Numbered from the stretch's first letter, positions 18,315 to 26,364 are shown. The stretch: DNA of 64,000 nucleotides from Flavobacterium aeripolare (GCF_013294025.1 NZ_JABSNL010000015.1:1-64000), one strand, 5' to 3'. Notes: a model not told the origin generated them from the letters alone. Translations and numbers: made by a program.

Positions 18315-19323
18315 TCAGATCCATTTTTAATTCCACTTTAAAGGTATTACTATTTTCAGTAATCTCTAGCGAATGTGCTTCTGGATAAAGCAATAAAAGT
18401 CTCTTTTTTACATTTGGAATCCCAATCCCTCCTACGCTATCTTTAACTATAGGTCCTTTCTTAAAAGTGTTTTCGATCGAAAATAAAACAGAACTTGCTG
18501 TTGAATGAATCGTAATAGCAATAAATGATTCGTCAATTTTCTGTATATTACTGTGTTTAAACGCATTCTCAACAAAAGGAATTAAAAGCATGGGAGCTAT
18601 TTGTAACTTCGGATCTTCGATTGTAAATGAAGTTGTAACAGGATATTTTTTACTACTCTTTAATAAGAATAGTTGAATGAAGTCTTCTATATAAGTCACC
18701 TCTTTTTCTATTGCAATCGCAGGCTTTTCACAATCGTATAAAACATAACGCAACATATCTGACAAGTATAAAATACTTTGTTGCGCCTTTTCTGAATCGA
18801 TCATTGATAGCGAATAAATATTGTTTAAAGAGTTAAATAAAAAGTGTGGATTGATCTGCGATTTCAAAAATTTAAGTTCGTTCTCCATCATTTCTGCTTT
18901 ACTAATTATCAAATCTTCCTCCTTTTTTTGAGCAAATGCAAATGTTTCTAAGAACGTAGCAAAAACATAGGAAACAGTGATTAAAAGCAAATTTATAAAA
19001 ATAGGACTTGGCAGCATCTTATCCCCTCTTGCAGGCGGTGGCGGCATCCCTGACCCCATATGAGGCCTCATCATCATCGAAGAAATTAAAGTAGCAGCAA
19101 TTACTAAAATTACTGAATACAGCACAAATTGTACATACTTTTTTTTGAAAAGCAAATTGGGAGCCAACACATAAATAAGTGCTACAATAAGAATTGCTTG
19201 GCATGAATAAGCCAATAGATTTTGTAATAAAAATTGAGTGATGTCTTTTTGGTTTAAACCAATAATAATCAAAACTAACAACCACAATATGAGTTGAAAG
19301 ATAACGCGTGTAATTTTATTCAT
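18307..19323 (-). CDS. LytS-like sensor histidine kinase with Met/His-rich loop
   Basis: 338 residues. Four membrane segments (about 4-23, 31-57, 64-85, 108-129) are followed by a His_kinase/HATPase domain with phosphoacceptor H160 in SQINPHFLFNSLNN. With the N terminus inside, the loop 86-106 between segments 3 and 4 faces the periplasm; it and the adjoining membrane edge carry M83-M85, H88, M89, M93 and M103 plus PPPP. Such a loop could bind a metal such as copper; this is inference. It is divergent from cotH and forms an operon with the response regulator. Confidence 0.9.
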   Translation of the reverse strand: MNKITRVIFQLILWLLVLIIIGLNQKDITQFLLQNLLAYSCQAILIVALIYVLAPNLLFKKKYVQFVLYSVILVIAATLISSMMMRPHMGSGMPPPPARGDKMLPSPIFINLLLITVSYVFATFLETFAFAQKKEEDLIISKAEMMENELKFLKSQINPHFLFNSLNNIYSLSMIDSEKAQQSILYLSDMLRYVLYDCEKPAIAIEKEVTYIEDFIQLFLLKSSKKYPVTTSFTIEDPKLQIAPMLLIPFVENAFKHSNIQKIDESFIAITIHSTASSVLFSIENTFKKGPIVKDSVGGIGIPNVKKRLLLLYPEAHSLEITENSNTFKVELKMDLNV

Positions 19324-19413
19324 AGTACAAATAAATAAAATAAAAAGTAATCAAATCTTGAAAACACTTCTTTTTACCTCTTTAAAACGATTGTTTGCAG
19401 ACTGCCAAGTGCG

Positions 19414-19446
19414 ATTCACAGATTACTTCTATGTATTCACTGAAAA
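19414..19446 (+). promoter_or_regulatory. Direct-repeat operator upstream of cotH
   Basis: ATTCACAGATTA (19414-19425) and ATTCACTGAAAA (19435-19446) start exactly 21 bp apart, two helical turns, as expected for a LytTR dimer site. The second half-site starts 38 bp before a CAAATTTG box (19473-19480). The same spacing occurs upstream of the EF-hand gene. It lies in the lytS-cotH divergent gap and may act on both. Confidence 0.7.
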
Positions 19447-19472
19447 AAAATAATACACTTTTATAATTTGTT

Positions 19473-19480
19473 CAAATTTG
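19473..19480 (+). promoter_or_regulatory. Putative -7 box of cotH
   Basis: CAAATTTG, one base off TAnnTTTG, 28 bp before the ATG. A weak -7 box behind a paired operator fits an activator-dependent promoter. Confidence 0.45.
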
Positions 19481-19508
19481 CAAGCAACAGCAACATTAAA
19501 ACACAATT

Positions 19509-20909
19509 ATGAAAAAGTTAAACATTCTGATTTTAGCAACGCTTCAACTGTTTATAATCACATCTTGTTCAAAAGAGAACTCTAGCATTGACGAGGTCGA
19601 TGAAGTTGCAGTTGAAGTAGATGACACCGTTTTTGAAACTCCTGATTGGACCACAGAAACCCACAGTAAAAAAGCAGACCCTAATTTTGAAGAAGTATTT
19701 GCAGACAATACTGTAAAAAGATTAGACATTGTTATAACGAGTACACGCTGGAAAAAAATGCTCGCAGATATGACCGCTACATACGGCACATTTGGCGCGA
19801 GTTCAGGTGGTCCTGGTCTTACTTCTTCAGACGAAGATCCGATAATGGTTCCTGCAGAAGTTTTTTATAACGGAAAAGAATGGTACCGTGTGGGTGTTCG
19901 TTTTAAAGGAAATTCTAGCTTGCAGTCCACTTGGTCTAGCGGAAACTTGAAATTATCTTTCAAATTAGATTTTGATGAATACGAAGAAACCTATCCTCAA
20001 ATAGATAATCAGCGTTTTTATGGTTTTAAAAAATTAAGTCTAAAAAACAATTATAATGACAAATCGATGCTACGTGAAAAAGTGGCAACAGATATTTTTA
20101 GAGCTTCCGGTTTAGTAAGCTCGCATGCTGCTATTTATGAAGTTTATGTAGATCATGGTGACGGACCAACTTATTTTGGTGTGTATACCTTGGTTGAGGA
20201 GGTAGATGATACGTTGATCGATGAATTTTCAAATAACGACGGTAATTTATACAAGCCAGACGGTACCGGAGCTAGTTTTGCTGACGGAACTTTTACAAAG
20301 GATGTATTTGTAAAGAAAACAAATGAAGACGCTGCAGATTACAGTGATATTCAAAATTTATTCACGGCTTTACATGCTAGTACTAGAACCACTGATGCTG
20401 CGGCTTGGAGAACGAACCTAGAATCTGTTTTTGACACGGATACCTTTTTAAAATATTTAGCTGTCAATACGGTAATTCAAAATTGGGATACGTACGGAAG
20501 AATGACACATAATTATTTTTTATATAATAATCCAGATACCAAAAAACTATCATGGATACCATGGGATAATAATGAAGCATTGCAAACAGGGAATCAAGGC
20601 GGTTCATATGCTCTAAATTTCTCAGGCTTAAGCACTACGTCATGGCCATTGATTGGGTATTTATATAATGATGCAACCTATAAAGCGAAGTATGATATGT
20701 ATGTAAAAAGTGTCATTAATAATGCTTTTAATGAAACTACCATGAAAGCTACCTACGCGAGTTATGGAGCACTTGTGAAACCGTATGCAATAAAAGAGGT
20801 TAAAGGATATACTTTTTTAAACAGTACTTCTGATTTTCAAACAGCAATAGACGCTTTAAGCGCTCATGTTACTGCTCGTACTACTGCTGTGAACAGTTAT
20901 TTAAAATAA
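19509..20909 (+). CDS. CotH-family protein kinase-like lipoprotein
   Basis: 466 residues with a lipobox (FIITSC, Cys20). The CotH domain spans about 70-440: strands with LDIVITSTRWKKM, then VRFKGNSSLQST, KKLSLKNNYNDKSMLREKV, and the C-lobe VNTVIQNWDTYGRMTHNYFLYN and WIPWDNNEAL, whose Asp corresponds to the metal-binding DxD-like position of CotH kinases. Spore CotH phosphorylates secreted coat proteins; outside spores the role is unknown. Here it would sit on the outer membrane or periplasmic face. The operator upstream suggests control by the divergent two-component system. Confidence 0.88.
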   Translation: MKKLNILILATLQLFIITSCSKENSSIDEVDEVAVEVDDTVFETPDWTTETHSKKADPNFEEVFADNTVKRLDIVITSTRWKKMLADMTATYGTFGASSGGPGLTSSDEDPIMVPAEVFYNGKEWYRVGVRFKGNSSLQSTWSSGNLKLSFKLDFDEYEETYPQIDNQRFYGFKKLSLKNNYNDKSMLREKVATDIFRASGLVSSHAAIYEVYVDHGDGPTYFGVYTLVEEVDDTLIDEFSNNDGNLYKPDGTGASFADGTFTKDVFVKKTNEDAADYSDIQNLFTALHASTRTTDAAAWRTNLESVFDTDTFLKYLAVNTVIQNWDTYGRMTHNYFLYNNPDTKKLSWIPWDNNEALQTGNQGGSYALNFSGLSTTSWPLIGYLYNDATYKAKYDMYVKSVINNAFNETTMKATYASYGALVKPYAIKEVKGYTFLNSTSDFQTAIDALSAHVTARTTAVNSYLK

Positions 20910-21022
20910 AAGAAACCGAGTGACCTGATTTCTTCAGCGCTAAATGATTAATGACTATTTGCGTTTTGAAGCTACTTCATTGTTACGACATTCGATTAAT
21001 AGTATAGTGCATTAATAAAATT

Positions 21023-21051
21023 AAAGACGAAGGATATTCACCTTCGTCTTT
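21023..21051 (+). terminator. Terminator after cotH
   Basis: Stem AAAGACGAAGG/CCTTCGTCTTT with 7-base loop and T-run, 113 bp after cotH. It separates cotH from the EF-hand operon, which therefore needs its own promoter. Confidence 0.8.
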
Positions 21052-21225
21052 TTTGTTTTATAACTACCTTACTTTTCAAATGCAATTTTATTCGAAAAGC
21101 ATTCCTTTTGGTGCCAACCAAAATACGACTACCTCTATTAAAATAAACTATTAAAAAGTAGTCTGTACCTCCTTAAAAGATTAAAACAGGTATTTTAAAC
21201 AATATATTATTTAGCATACCATCCT

Positions 21226-21258
21226 ATTCACTGAATAGTATTCTTCATTCACTGAATA
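21226..21258 (+). promoter_or_regulatory. Direct-repeat operator upstream of the EF-hand operon
   Basis: Two identical ATTCACTGAATA half-sites (21226-21237 and 21247-21258) 21 bp apart. Each is itself nearly palindromic (ATTCA-C-TGAAT). The second starts 38 bp before CATATTTG (21285-21292), the same layout as at cotH. Confidence 0.78.
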
Positions 21259-21284
21259 CAAAAATAGCACTTCAATTATTACTG

Positions 21285-21292
21285 CATATTTG
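21285..21292 (+). promoter_or_regulatory. Putative -7 box of the EF-hand operon
   Basis: CATATTTG, one base off consensus as at cotH (both are CAnATTTG), 32 bp before the ATG. Confidence 0.45.
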
Positions 21293-21323
21293 TACTCAGT
21301 AACAATCACAAAATCAAAATATC

Positions 21324-21614
21324 ATGAAAAACACAATAGTAAAATTAACTTTAGGAGCGATAATACTTTTAGCAACAACTTCAAGTTATGCACAACCACC
21401 TCAAGGCCATAATGGTAAAAAACAACCTACAGCAGCAGAATTAATAAAAAAGATGGATGCTGACAAAGATGGAAAATTATCAAAAAAGGAGGTAAAAGGA
21501 CCAATCAAAGATGATTTTGAAAAAATTGACACAGATAAAGATGGTTATTTAACTCTCGAAGAATTGAAAAAAGCACCAAAACCAGAAAGAAAAGGTCCTG
21601 AGGAAGGAAGATAA
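21324..21614 (+). CDS. Secreted EF-hand protein
   Basis: 96 residues. Signal peptide ends near SSYA-QPP (about 23). Two canonical EF-hand calcium loops follow: DADKDGKLSKKE (45-56) and DTDKDGYLTLEE (69-80), each with Asp at positions 1, 3 and 5 and Glu at 12. Such pairs bind calcium and may act as a sensor or stabilise a partner. The tail is Lys/Pro/Glu-rich. First gene of an apparent four-gene operon (EF-hand, YHYH, MORN, SCO1) with an operator matching that of cotH. Confidence 0.88.
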   Translation: MKNTIVKLTLGAIILLATTSSYAQPPQGHNGKKQPTAAELIKKMDADKDGKLSKKEVKGPIKDDFEKIDTDKDGYLTLEELKKAPKPERKGPEEGR

Positions 21615-21631
21615 TTTTTAAATAAACCAAT

Positions 21632-22396
21632 ATGAATTCAGTAAGTAAAAACATGAAAATTAGTATAACTCTATTAACTGCTCTTAGTATTTTCTCATGT
21701 AGCAGTTCCTCATCTGAGGATAGTACAGAAGAAGCTTCGACTGCAACAGTACCTACCGTGTTTAGCACTAATTACAAAGCAGGAGTTACTTTATCTTCTG
21801 ATGGTACGTCAGTAACAATGAAATCAAACGGTACTCCTGATCACGTAACTCCTTATTGGGGAGTGGGAAACAGTCTTTATGAAGAGCAAACAGAAGGACA
21901 AACATTAACTCCAGGTAGCTTACAGTCACAAGTATTTGTCATGACAATTCCTATAAATCCAGCTGCAGCAACTACTAAAGAAGCGACCTCGCTAGGACCT
22001 ATTGGTATGGCATTAAACGGAGTAGCAATTTACAATGATCGTGAAGGTGGTAACGTACCTGTAGATGCTAATACGATTACTACTTTTGACAGAGCTGGAG
22101 CACACAGTGGTCCAGGAGGATTATATCACTATCACTTTAATGGCGATTTCACGTCAAAGGACGACGCTAAACTAATAGGTTGGTTAAGAGATGGCTTCCC
22201 TATATATGGTCGTCAAGATACTAATGGAACCTACCCATCTGACTTAGATGAAAATGGAGGACATACAGGAGCAACGACGGAATATCCTAACGGAATTTAC
22301 CACTACCATTGTTCGAATGTAAATTATTTAAATTCGGGATTTTATATCTTAAAAGCAGGAAGTTATTATGGTACAAAAGGAACATTTACTTCTTAA
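21632..22396 (+). CDS. YHYH domain lipoprotein
   Basis: 254 residues. An N-terminal lipobox (LSIFSC) followed by a Ser/Glu/Thr linker marks a lipoprotein; an ATG at 21653 is an alternative start with a more typical signal peptide. Two YHYH motifs give the family its name: GGLYHYHFNG (about 170) and NGIYHYHCSN (about 226). Conserved His pairs suggest metal binding, but the biochemistry is unknown. Its 3' end overlaps the MORN gene by 29 bp, so the two are co-translated. Confidence 0.88.
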   Translation: MNSVSKNMKISITLLTALSIFSCSSSSSEDSTEEASTATVPTVFSTNYKAGVTLSSDGTSVTMKSNGTPDHVTPYWGVGNSLYEEQTEGQTLTPGSLQSQVFVMTIPINPAAATTKEATSLGPIGMALNGVAIYNDREGGNVPVDANTITTFDRAGAHSGPGGLYHYHFNGDFTSKDDAKLIGWLRDGFPIYGRQDTNGTYPSDLDENGGHTGATTEYPNGIYHYHCSNVNYLNSGFYILKAGSYYGTKGTFTS

Positions 22397-23018
22397 AATT
22401 GTTAGTTTGATACTTATTGTAACCTGCTCATCTTGTTACAATAAATCAGCAAAGGAGGAGGTCGTAATACCGTCCTCTTTTGTTGTTAACGATACTATGA
22501 TTACTATAGACACTATTTTGTCTACTAATAAAGACTTAAAATTAGATAACGGCATTGTTTATTTAAGCAATACTGTTTACTCGGGATACATCAAGCAAAT
22601 GTATGAGAATGATCAAATAAAAGATGTTTTTAGTTACTACAAAGGAAAACAAGAAGGCGCCTCACTAACCTACTTCCCAAACGGAAAGCTTAAAGATAGC
22701 AGGAGCTACAAAGCAGGAAAATCTTATGGTAGACACTATGGATATTGGAGTAACGGCAATCTAAAATATGATTTTGTTTATAACAATGATAAGCGCGAAG
22801 GATTGCAAAAACAATGGTATGAGTCTGGCGGAAAATATTCGTTTTTGACATTTAAAAATGATACTGAGGATGGCATGCAAAAAGCGTGGCGTGAAAACGG
22901 AAAAACCTACATCAACTATCAAGCAAAAGACGGCCATCGTTATGGATTACAAAAATCTAATTTGTGCTACACCCTTTTAGACGGAAAATTAAAATTACCT
23001 ACAAATGAAAATAAATAA
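22368..23018 (+). CDS. MORN-repeat (YwqK-like) lipoprotein
   Basis: 216 residues with lipobox (TCSSC). Four to five MORN-type repeats of about 23 residues with the GxxxxYYxNGxL pattern (GASLTYFPNGKLKD, GRHYGYWSNGNLKY, GLQKQWYESGGKY, GMQKAWRENGKTY). Databases often label these YwqK antitoxins, but no toxin gene is nearby. MORN sheets usually bind lipids or partner proteins. It overlaps both its neighbours (29 bp with YHYH, 14 bp with SCO1), a sign of tight functional linkage. Confidence 0.82.
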   Translation: MVQKEHLLLKIVSLILIVTCSSCYNKSAKEEVVIPSSFVVNDTMITIDTILSTNKDLKLDNGIVYLSNTVYSGYIKQMYENDQIKDVFSYYKGKQEGASLTYFPNGKLKDSRSYKAGKSYGRHYGYWSNGNLKYDFVYNNDKREGLQKQWYESGGKYSFLTFKNDTEDGMQKAWRENGKTYINYQAKDGHRYGLQKSNLCYTLLDGKLKLPTNENK

Positions 23019-23637
23019 ACTATATCTGCTATTGATTGCGACAGTTTTTATTTCTTGCCAAAAAAAAGAGGAAACTAGAAAACTGCCCTACTACAACACC
23101 TCCGACTTTACTCCAGTGTGGGAATTACCTACTGATAGTTCTTTTCATGCGATAAGAGATTTTAATTTAATCGATCAAGAAGGCAAACCATTTACGGCAG
23201 AGAATATCAAAGGCAAAATTTGCGTGGTCGATTTTTTCTTTACCTCTTGTCCCGGAATTTGTCCTAAGATGGCAAAAAGTATGAACGACTTACAAAAGGA
23301 CTTTTTAAAAGATGATAAGGTATTACTTGTTTCACACTCAGTTACTCCAGAACAAGATAGTGTATCCGTACTAGCCAAATACGCACAAAAGAATGATGTA
23401 AATTATAATAAATGGAAATTACTCACAGGCGAGAAAGAAGAGATTTATAATTTAGGAAGGAAATTTTACTTTGTCGAAGAAGACTTAGGCGAAAACAAAG
23501 ATGTTTCCATCTTCTTACATACAGAGAATTTTGTTTTAATAGATAAAAATAGAATTATCAGAGGAATCTACAATAGTTTAGACCCATCGAGCATGCTGTC
23601 TTTAAAGGAGGATATTAAGCTGTTAGAAAAAGAATAA
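23005..23637 (+). CDS. SCO1/SenC/PrrC family lipoprotein (copper chaperone or thiol-disulfide type)
   Basis: 210 residues with lipobox (FISC, Cys18). A thioredoxin fold carries the SCO copper motif C82-PGI-C86 (TSCPGICPKM) and the distal His in FLHTENFVLID (about residue 172). SCO proteins pass copper to the Cu-A site of cytochrome oxidase or reduce disulfides there. No oxidase genes are near; instead it closes an operon of EF-hand, YHYH and MORN proteins, so it may load copper or keep thiols reduced for that module. Confidence 0.9.
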   Translation: MKINKLYLLLIATVFISCQKKEETRKLPYYNTSDFTPVWELPTDSSFHAIRDFNLIDQEGKPFTAENIKGKICVVDFFFTSCPGICPKMAKSMNDLQKDFLKDDKVLLVSHSVTPEQDSVSVLAKYAQKNDVNYNKWKLLTGEKEEIYNLGRKFYFVEEDLGENKDVSIFLHTENFVLIDKNRIIRGIYNSLDPSSMLSLKEDIKLLEKE

Positions 23638-23676
23638 GATGCCTTTAAAAAACCAGAACCAGACTGGTTTAAATAG

Positions 23677-23708
23677 AAAAAGGGGACAATTTACATTGTC
23701 CCCTTTTT
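23677..23708. terminator. Bidirectional terminator between SCO1 and the RRM gene
   Basis: Stem AAAAAGGGGACAAT/ATTGTCCCCTTTTT with loop TTAC; both genes converge on it. A weaker hairpin AAACCAG/CTGGTTT (23649-23670) precedes it. Confidence 0.85.
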
Positions 23709-23729
23709 TTATAGTTGTAAAAAAGAATA

Positions 23730-24086
23730 TTAATATCCTCCTCTGTTTCCACCACCACGGTTATCTCCACCACGGCTGTTTCCACCATAACCACCACGAG
23801 AGTCTCCTCCACGGTTGTTATTAAAACTTCTTCTTTCTCCTTCTGGTTTAGGCTCAGATTTGTTAACAACAATTGCACGTCCTTGAACAGTAGCTCCGTT
23901 CAATTCGTCAATCGCTTTTTGAGCGTCGTCGTCATTTGGCATCTCAACAAAACCAAATCCTTTACTTCTTCCTGTAAATTTATCCGTGATAATTTTAACT
24001 GAATCAACTGCTCCGTAAGCCTCGAAAGACTCTCTTAAATCTGCTTCCTCAATACTGAATGGAAGGCTTCCAACAAAAATATTCAT
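23730..24086 (-). CDS. RNA-binding protein with one RRM and Gly/Arg tail
   Basis: 118 residues. The RRM covers about 1-78 with RNP2 (NIFVGSLP, 2-9) and RNP1 (KGFGFVEM, about 42-49). The C terminus (about 88-118) is rich in RGG and GGY, like cyanobacterial Rbp and eukaryotic glycine-rich proteins. Likely binds mRNA or acts as an RNA chaperone, possibly in the cold, as for related proteins. Monocistronic, with a -7 box at 24112-24119. Confidence 0.9.
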   Translation of the reverse strand: MNIFVGSLPFSIEEADLRESFEAYGAVDSVKIITDKFTGRSKGFGFVEMPNDDDAQKAIDELNGATVQGRAIVVNKSEPKPEGERRSFNNNRGGDSRGGYGGNSRGGDNRGGGNRGGY

Positions 24087-24111
24087 ATGTACTTATTTAT
24101 AATAATTGCAA

Positions 24112-24119
24112 CAAATGTA
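24112..24119 (-). promoter_or_regulatory. -7 box of the RRM gene
   Basis: TACATTTG on the minus strand, 26 bp before the ATG; matches TAnnTTTG. The stretch 24120-24570 holds no gene I can support. Confidence 0.5.
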
Positions 24120-24576
24120 CTCTTATTTTTTTCTAATCAACTATAAATTAGCTTATTTATGTTTTTATTTTGATTTGAAAATAAAATTAACATAGCTAAA
24201 GGCATTTGCAACGCTGTAAATAATGACCAAACTTTGTTAAAATAGTCATAGCCTACTACTTAACTATTTAATTTATGCACGGATTAAGCAATCAATTATC
24301 AAAATCTACGGTCATAATTAGCACTTAATTTTACAAATTATACCTGAGTTTAATCCAAAACTGTTACGCTACAATTTCATGAGAGACTCCATTTTTCTAA
24401 AAATTGGAATTATCACAATGCTAATTGTATTTCATGCTAGCATAAAAGTTGCAGTACCGTAGCTTAAAAATTTAACTTTCAAGATATTAAACCTATTTAA
24501 ACATCTTATAAGAGCCACCACATAACGACAGATAAAATATTAATTTAGTAGCTAGTTAATTTATAAATAAAAAGAT

Positions 24577-24584
24577 TATCTTTG
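24577..24584 (+). promoter_or_regulatory. -7 box of rpsP-rimM
   Basis: TATCTTTG followed by CACCC, the start-site context also seen at the left-edge promoters. A 15-base leader hairpin GAGGT/ACCTC lies at 24600-24614, before the rpsP ATG. Confidence 0.6.
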
Positions 24585-24635
24585 CACCCTTAATTAATCG
24601 AGGTCGAGTACCTCAAAATTTAATCATACAAGATT

Positions 24636-25184
24636 ATGTCAGTAAAAATTAGATTACAAAGACACGGTAAAAAAGGAAAACCTTTTTACTGGGTTGTAGC
24701 TGCAGATGCACGCTCAAAAAGAGATGGTAAATACTTAGAGAAAATTGGTACTTACAATCCAAACACAAACCCAGCAACTATCGACTTAAACCTTGATAGT
24801 GCAGTTAGATGGTTACACAATGGTGCACAACCAACTGATACTGCTAAAGCAATTCTTTCTTACAAAGGAGCTTTATTGAAACATCACCTTGATGGTGGTA
24901 TCCGTAAAGGTGCCTTGACTCAAGAGCAAGCTGATGCAAAATTAGCTGCTTGGTTAGAAGCTAAAAACGGAACTGTTGATGCTAAGAAAGATGGTTTATC
25001 AAAAGCGCAAGCTGATGTTAAAGCTAAAGCTTTCAAAGCTGAGCAAGACGTTAATGCAAAAAGATTAGCTGCTGCTGCACAAGCTGAAGCTGATGCAATT
25101 GCTGCTGCTACTCCAGCTGAAGAAGTTGAAGTATCTGAAGAAGCTCCTGCTGCTGAAGAAAACAACGAAGAAACTCAAGCATAA
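24636..25184 (+). CDS. rpsP: Ribosomal protein S16 with long acidic tail
   Basis: 182 residues. The S16 core (about 1-85; SVKIRLQRHGKKGKPFYWVVAADARSKRDG is its start, given here as fragments VKIRLQRHGKKG and FYWVVAADAR) is followed by about 95 residues rich in Ala, Lys and Glu ending in an acidic EEAPAAEENNEE stretch. S16 is normally about 80-90 residues; a long tail is usual in Bacteroidota. It helps assemble the 30S subunit. Followed by rimM 15 bp later, as in many bacteria. Confidence 0.96.
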   Translation: MSVKIRLQRHGKKGKPFYWVVAADARSKRDGKYLEKIGTYNPNTNPATIDLNLDSAVRWLHNGAQPTDTAKAILSYKGALLKHHLDGGIRKGALTQEQADAKLAAWLEAKNGTVDAKKDGLSKAQADVKAKAFKAEQDVNAKRLAAAAQAEADAIAAATPAEEVEVSEEAPAAEENNEETQA

Positions 25185-25199
25185 ATTTAAAAAGCGAAG

Positions 25200-25724
25200 A
25201 TGCGTAAAGAAGATTGTTTCTATTTAGGTAAAATCGCCAAAAAATTCAGCTTCAAAGGTGAAGTCTTGGCTTATTTAGACACAGACGAACCCGAGTTGTA
25301 CGAAAACTTGGAATCAGTGTTTGTTGAATGCAACAAACACTTGATTCCTTTTTTTATTGAATGTAGCTCACTACACAAAAACGACTTTCTAAGAGTTCGT
25401 TTTGAAGATGTTACTAACGAGGAAGAGGCAGAAGCAATTTTAGGCAACGACCTTTACCTACCTTTAAAAATGTTACCAAAACTTTCTGGTAATAAATTCT
25501 ATTTTCACGAAGTGATTGGTTTCGAAATCGAAGACCAAAGATTAGGCTTTGTAGGAGAAATTCAGTCAGTAAATGATACGACAGCACAACCTTTATTCGA
25601 AGTAATTAAAGATGGTGTTGAAATGTTCATTCCTATGATTGATCATTTTTTAATAAAAATTGATAGAGAAAACAAAAAGATCATCATGGACTTACCGGAA
25701 GGTTTAGTCGAAATGTATCTATAG
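25200..25724 (+). CDS. rimM: 16S rRNA processing protein RimM
   Basis: 174 residues, normal length. N-terminal RimM beta-barrel (CFYLGKIAKKFSFKGEVLAYLDT, given here as fragments YLGKIAKKF and GEVLAYL) and C-terminal PRC-barrel (FHEVIGFEIED, PLFEVIKDGVEMFIPMI). RimM binds S19 in the 30S head and helps 16S maturation. Co-transcribed with rpsP. Its stop codon is two bases from the left inverted repeat of the four-helix-bundle cassette. Confidence 0.93.
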   Translation: MRKEDCFYLGKIAKKFSFKGEVLAYLDTDEPELYENLESVFVECNKHLIPFFIECSSLHKNDFLRVRFEDVTNEEEAEAILGNDLYLPLKMLPKLSGNKFYFHEVIGFEIEDQRLGFVGEIQSVNDTTAQPLFEVIKDGVEMFIPMIDHFLIKIDRENKKIIMDLPEGLVEMYL

Positions 25725-25726
25725 TA

Positions 25727-25760
25727 AAAATTCCAATCTTCAAATTCCAAATTCCAAAAA
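25727..25760. repeat. Left terminal inverted repeat of the four-helix-bundle cassette
   Basis: AAAATTCCAAT, then CTTC, then AAATTCCAAATTCCAAA. It matches the reverse complement of 26327-26360 almost base for base, differing only in the short middle spacer. Confidence 0.85.
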
Positions 25761-25827
25761 AAAAGGACAATCTAAATTCAAAAAAATCAACTACATTTGA
25801 TATTGTTTTGAAATTTAAAAATCATTT

Positions 25828-26178
25828 ATGGAGAAACCTTTCGATTTAGAAGAAAGAACTTTTTTATTTGCTAAAGATTGTCGAATCTATATTCGAGTAC
25901 TTCCTAGAACTATTTCAAATATTGAAGACTGTAAGCAACTAGTTCGTTCCTCAGGATCTGTTGGAGCGAATTATATTGAAGCAAATGAAAAATTAGGTGA
26001 GAAAGATCTATCGTTCCGATTAAAGATAGCCAGAAAAGAAGCTAAAGAGAGTAAGTATTGGCTTCGATTATTACAAGAATTAAATCCAGAACATAGTAGT
26101 CTATCAAATCCGGTTCTTTTAGAAATCGAAGAATTAAGAAGGATTTTATCCGCAATCATTACTAAAACTCAAAAATAA
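25828..26178 (+). CDS. Four-helix-bundle protein (S23 / 23S rRNA intervening-sequence type)
   Basis: 116 residues, all alpha, with the family signature FDLEERTFLFAKDCR, QLVRSSGSVGANYIEAN and KIARKEAKESKYWLRLL. Related proteins are encoded in intervening sequences of 23S rRNA and as Avd in diversity-generating retroelements, where they bind nucleic acid. Here the gene stands alone between inverted terminal repeats, inserted between rimM and a tRNA methyltransferase gene. No transposase is present, so if it moves it needs help from elsewhere. Function unknown. Confidence 0.88.
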   Translation: MEKPFDLEERTFLFAKDCRIYIRVLPRTISNIEDCKQLVRSSGSVGANYIEANEKLGEKDLSFRLKIARKEAKESKYWLRLLQELNPEHSSLSNPVLLEIEELRRILSAIITKTQK

Positions 26179-26326
26179 AAAAAGAATTTATCAATTTTTA
26201 CAATGCTATTCGTGCTGACGCAATTAGAAGATACTGCATCACATTATCATATAAAAAATAAATTGGAAATTTAGAAAATTACAATTCATTAAACAATAAT
26301 CAAACATCATTTTAATTCAGGTGCCA

Positions 26327-26360
26327 TTTGGAATTTGGAATTTAAAATATTGGAATTTTA
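26327..26360. repeat. Right terminal inverted repeat of the four-helix-bundle cassette
   Basis: TTTGGAATTTGGAATTT, then AAAATATTGGAATTTTA. It ends four bases before the ATG of the next gene, so the repeat forms that gene's 5' UTR. The reverse complement aligns with 25727-25760. Confidence 0.85.
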
Positions 26361-26364
26361 ACTT

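Noticed and set aside
22368..23018. Toxin-antitoxin system, because MORN proteins are often labelled YwqK antitoxins
   Set aside because: No toxin-like gene is adjacent and the protein is a lipoprotein inside an envelope operon.
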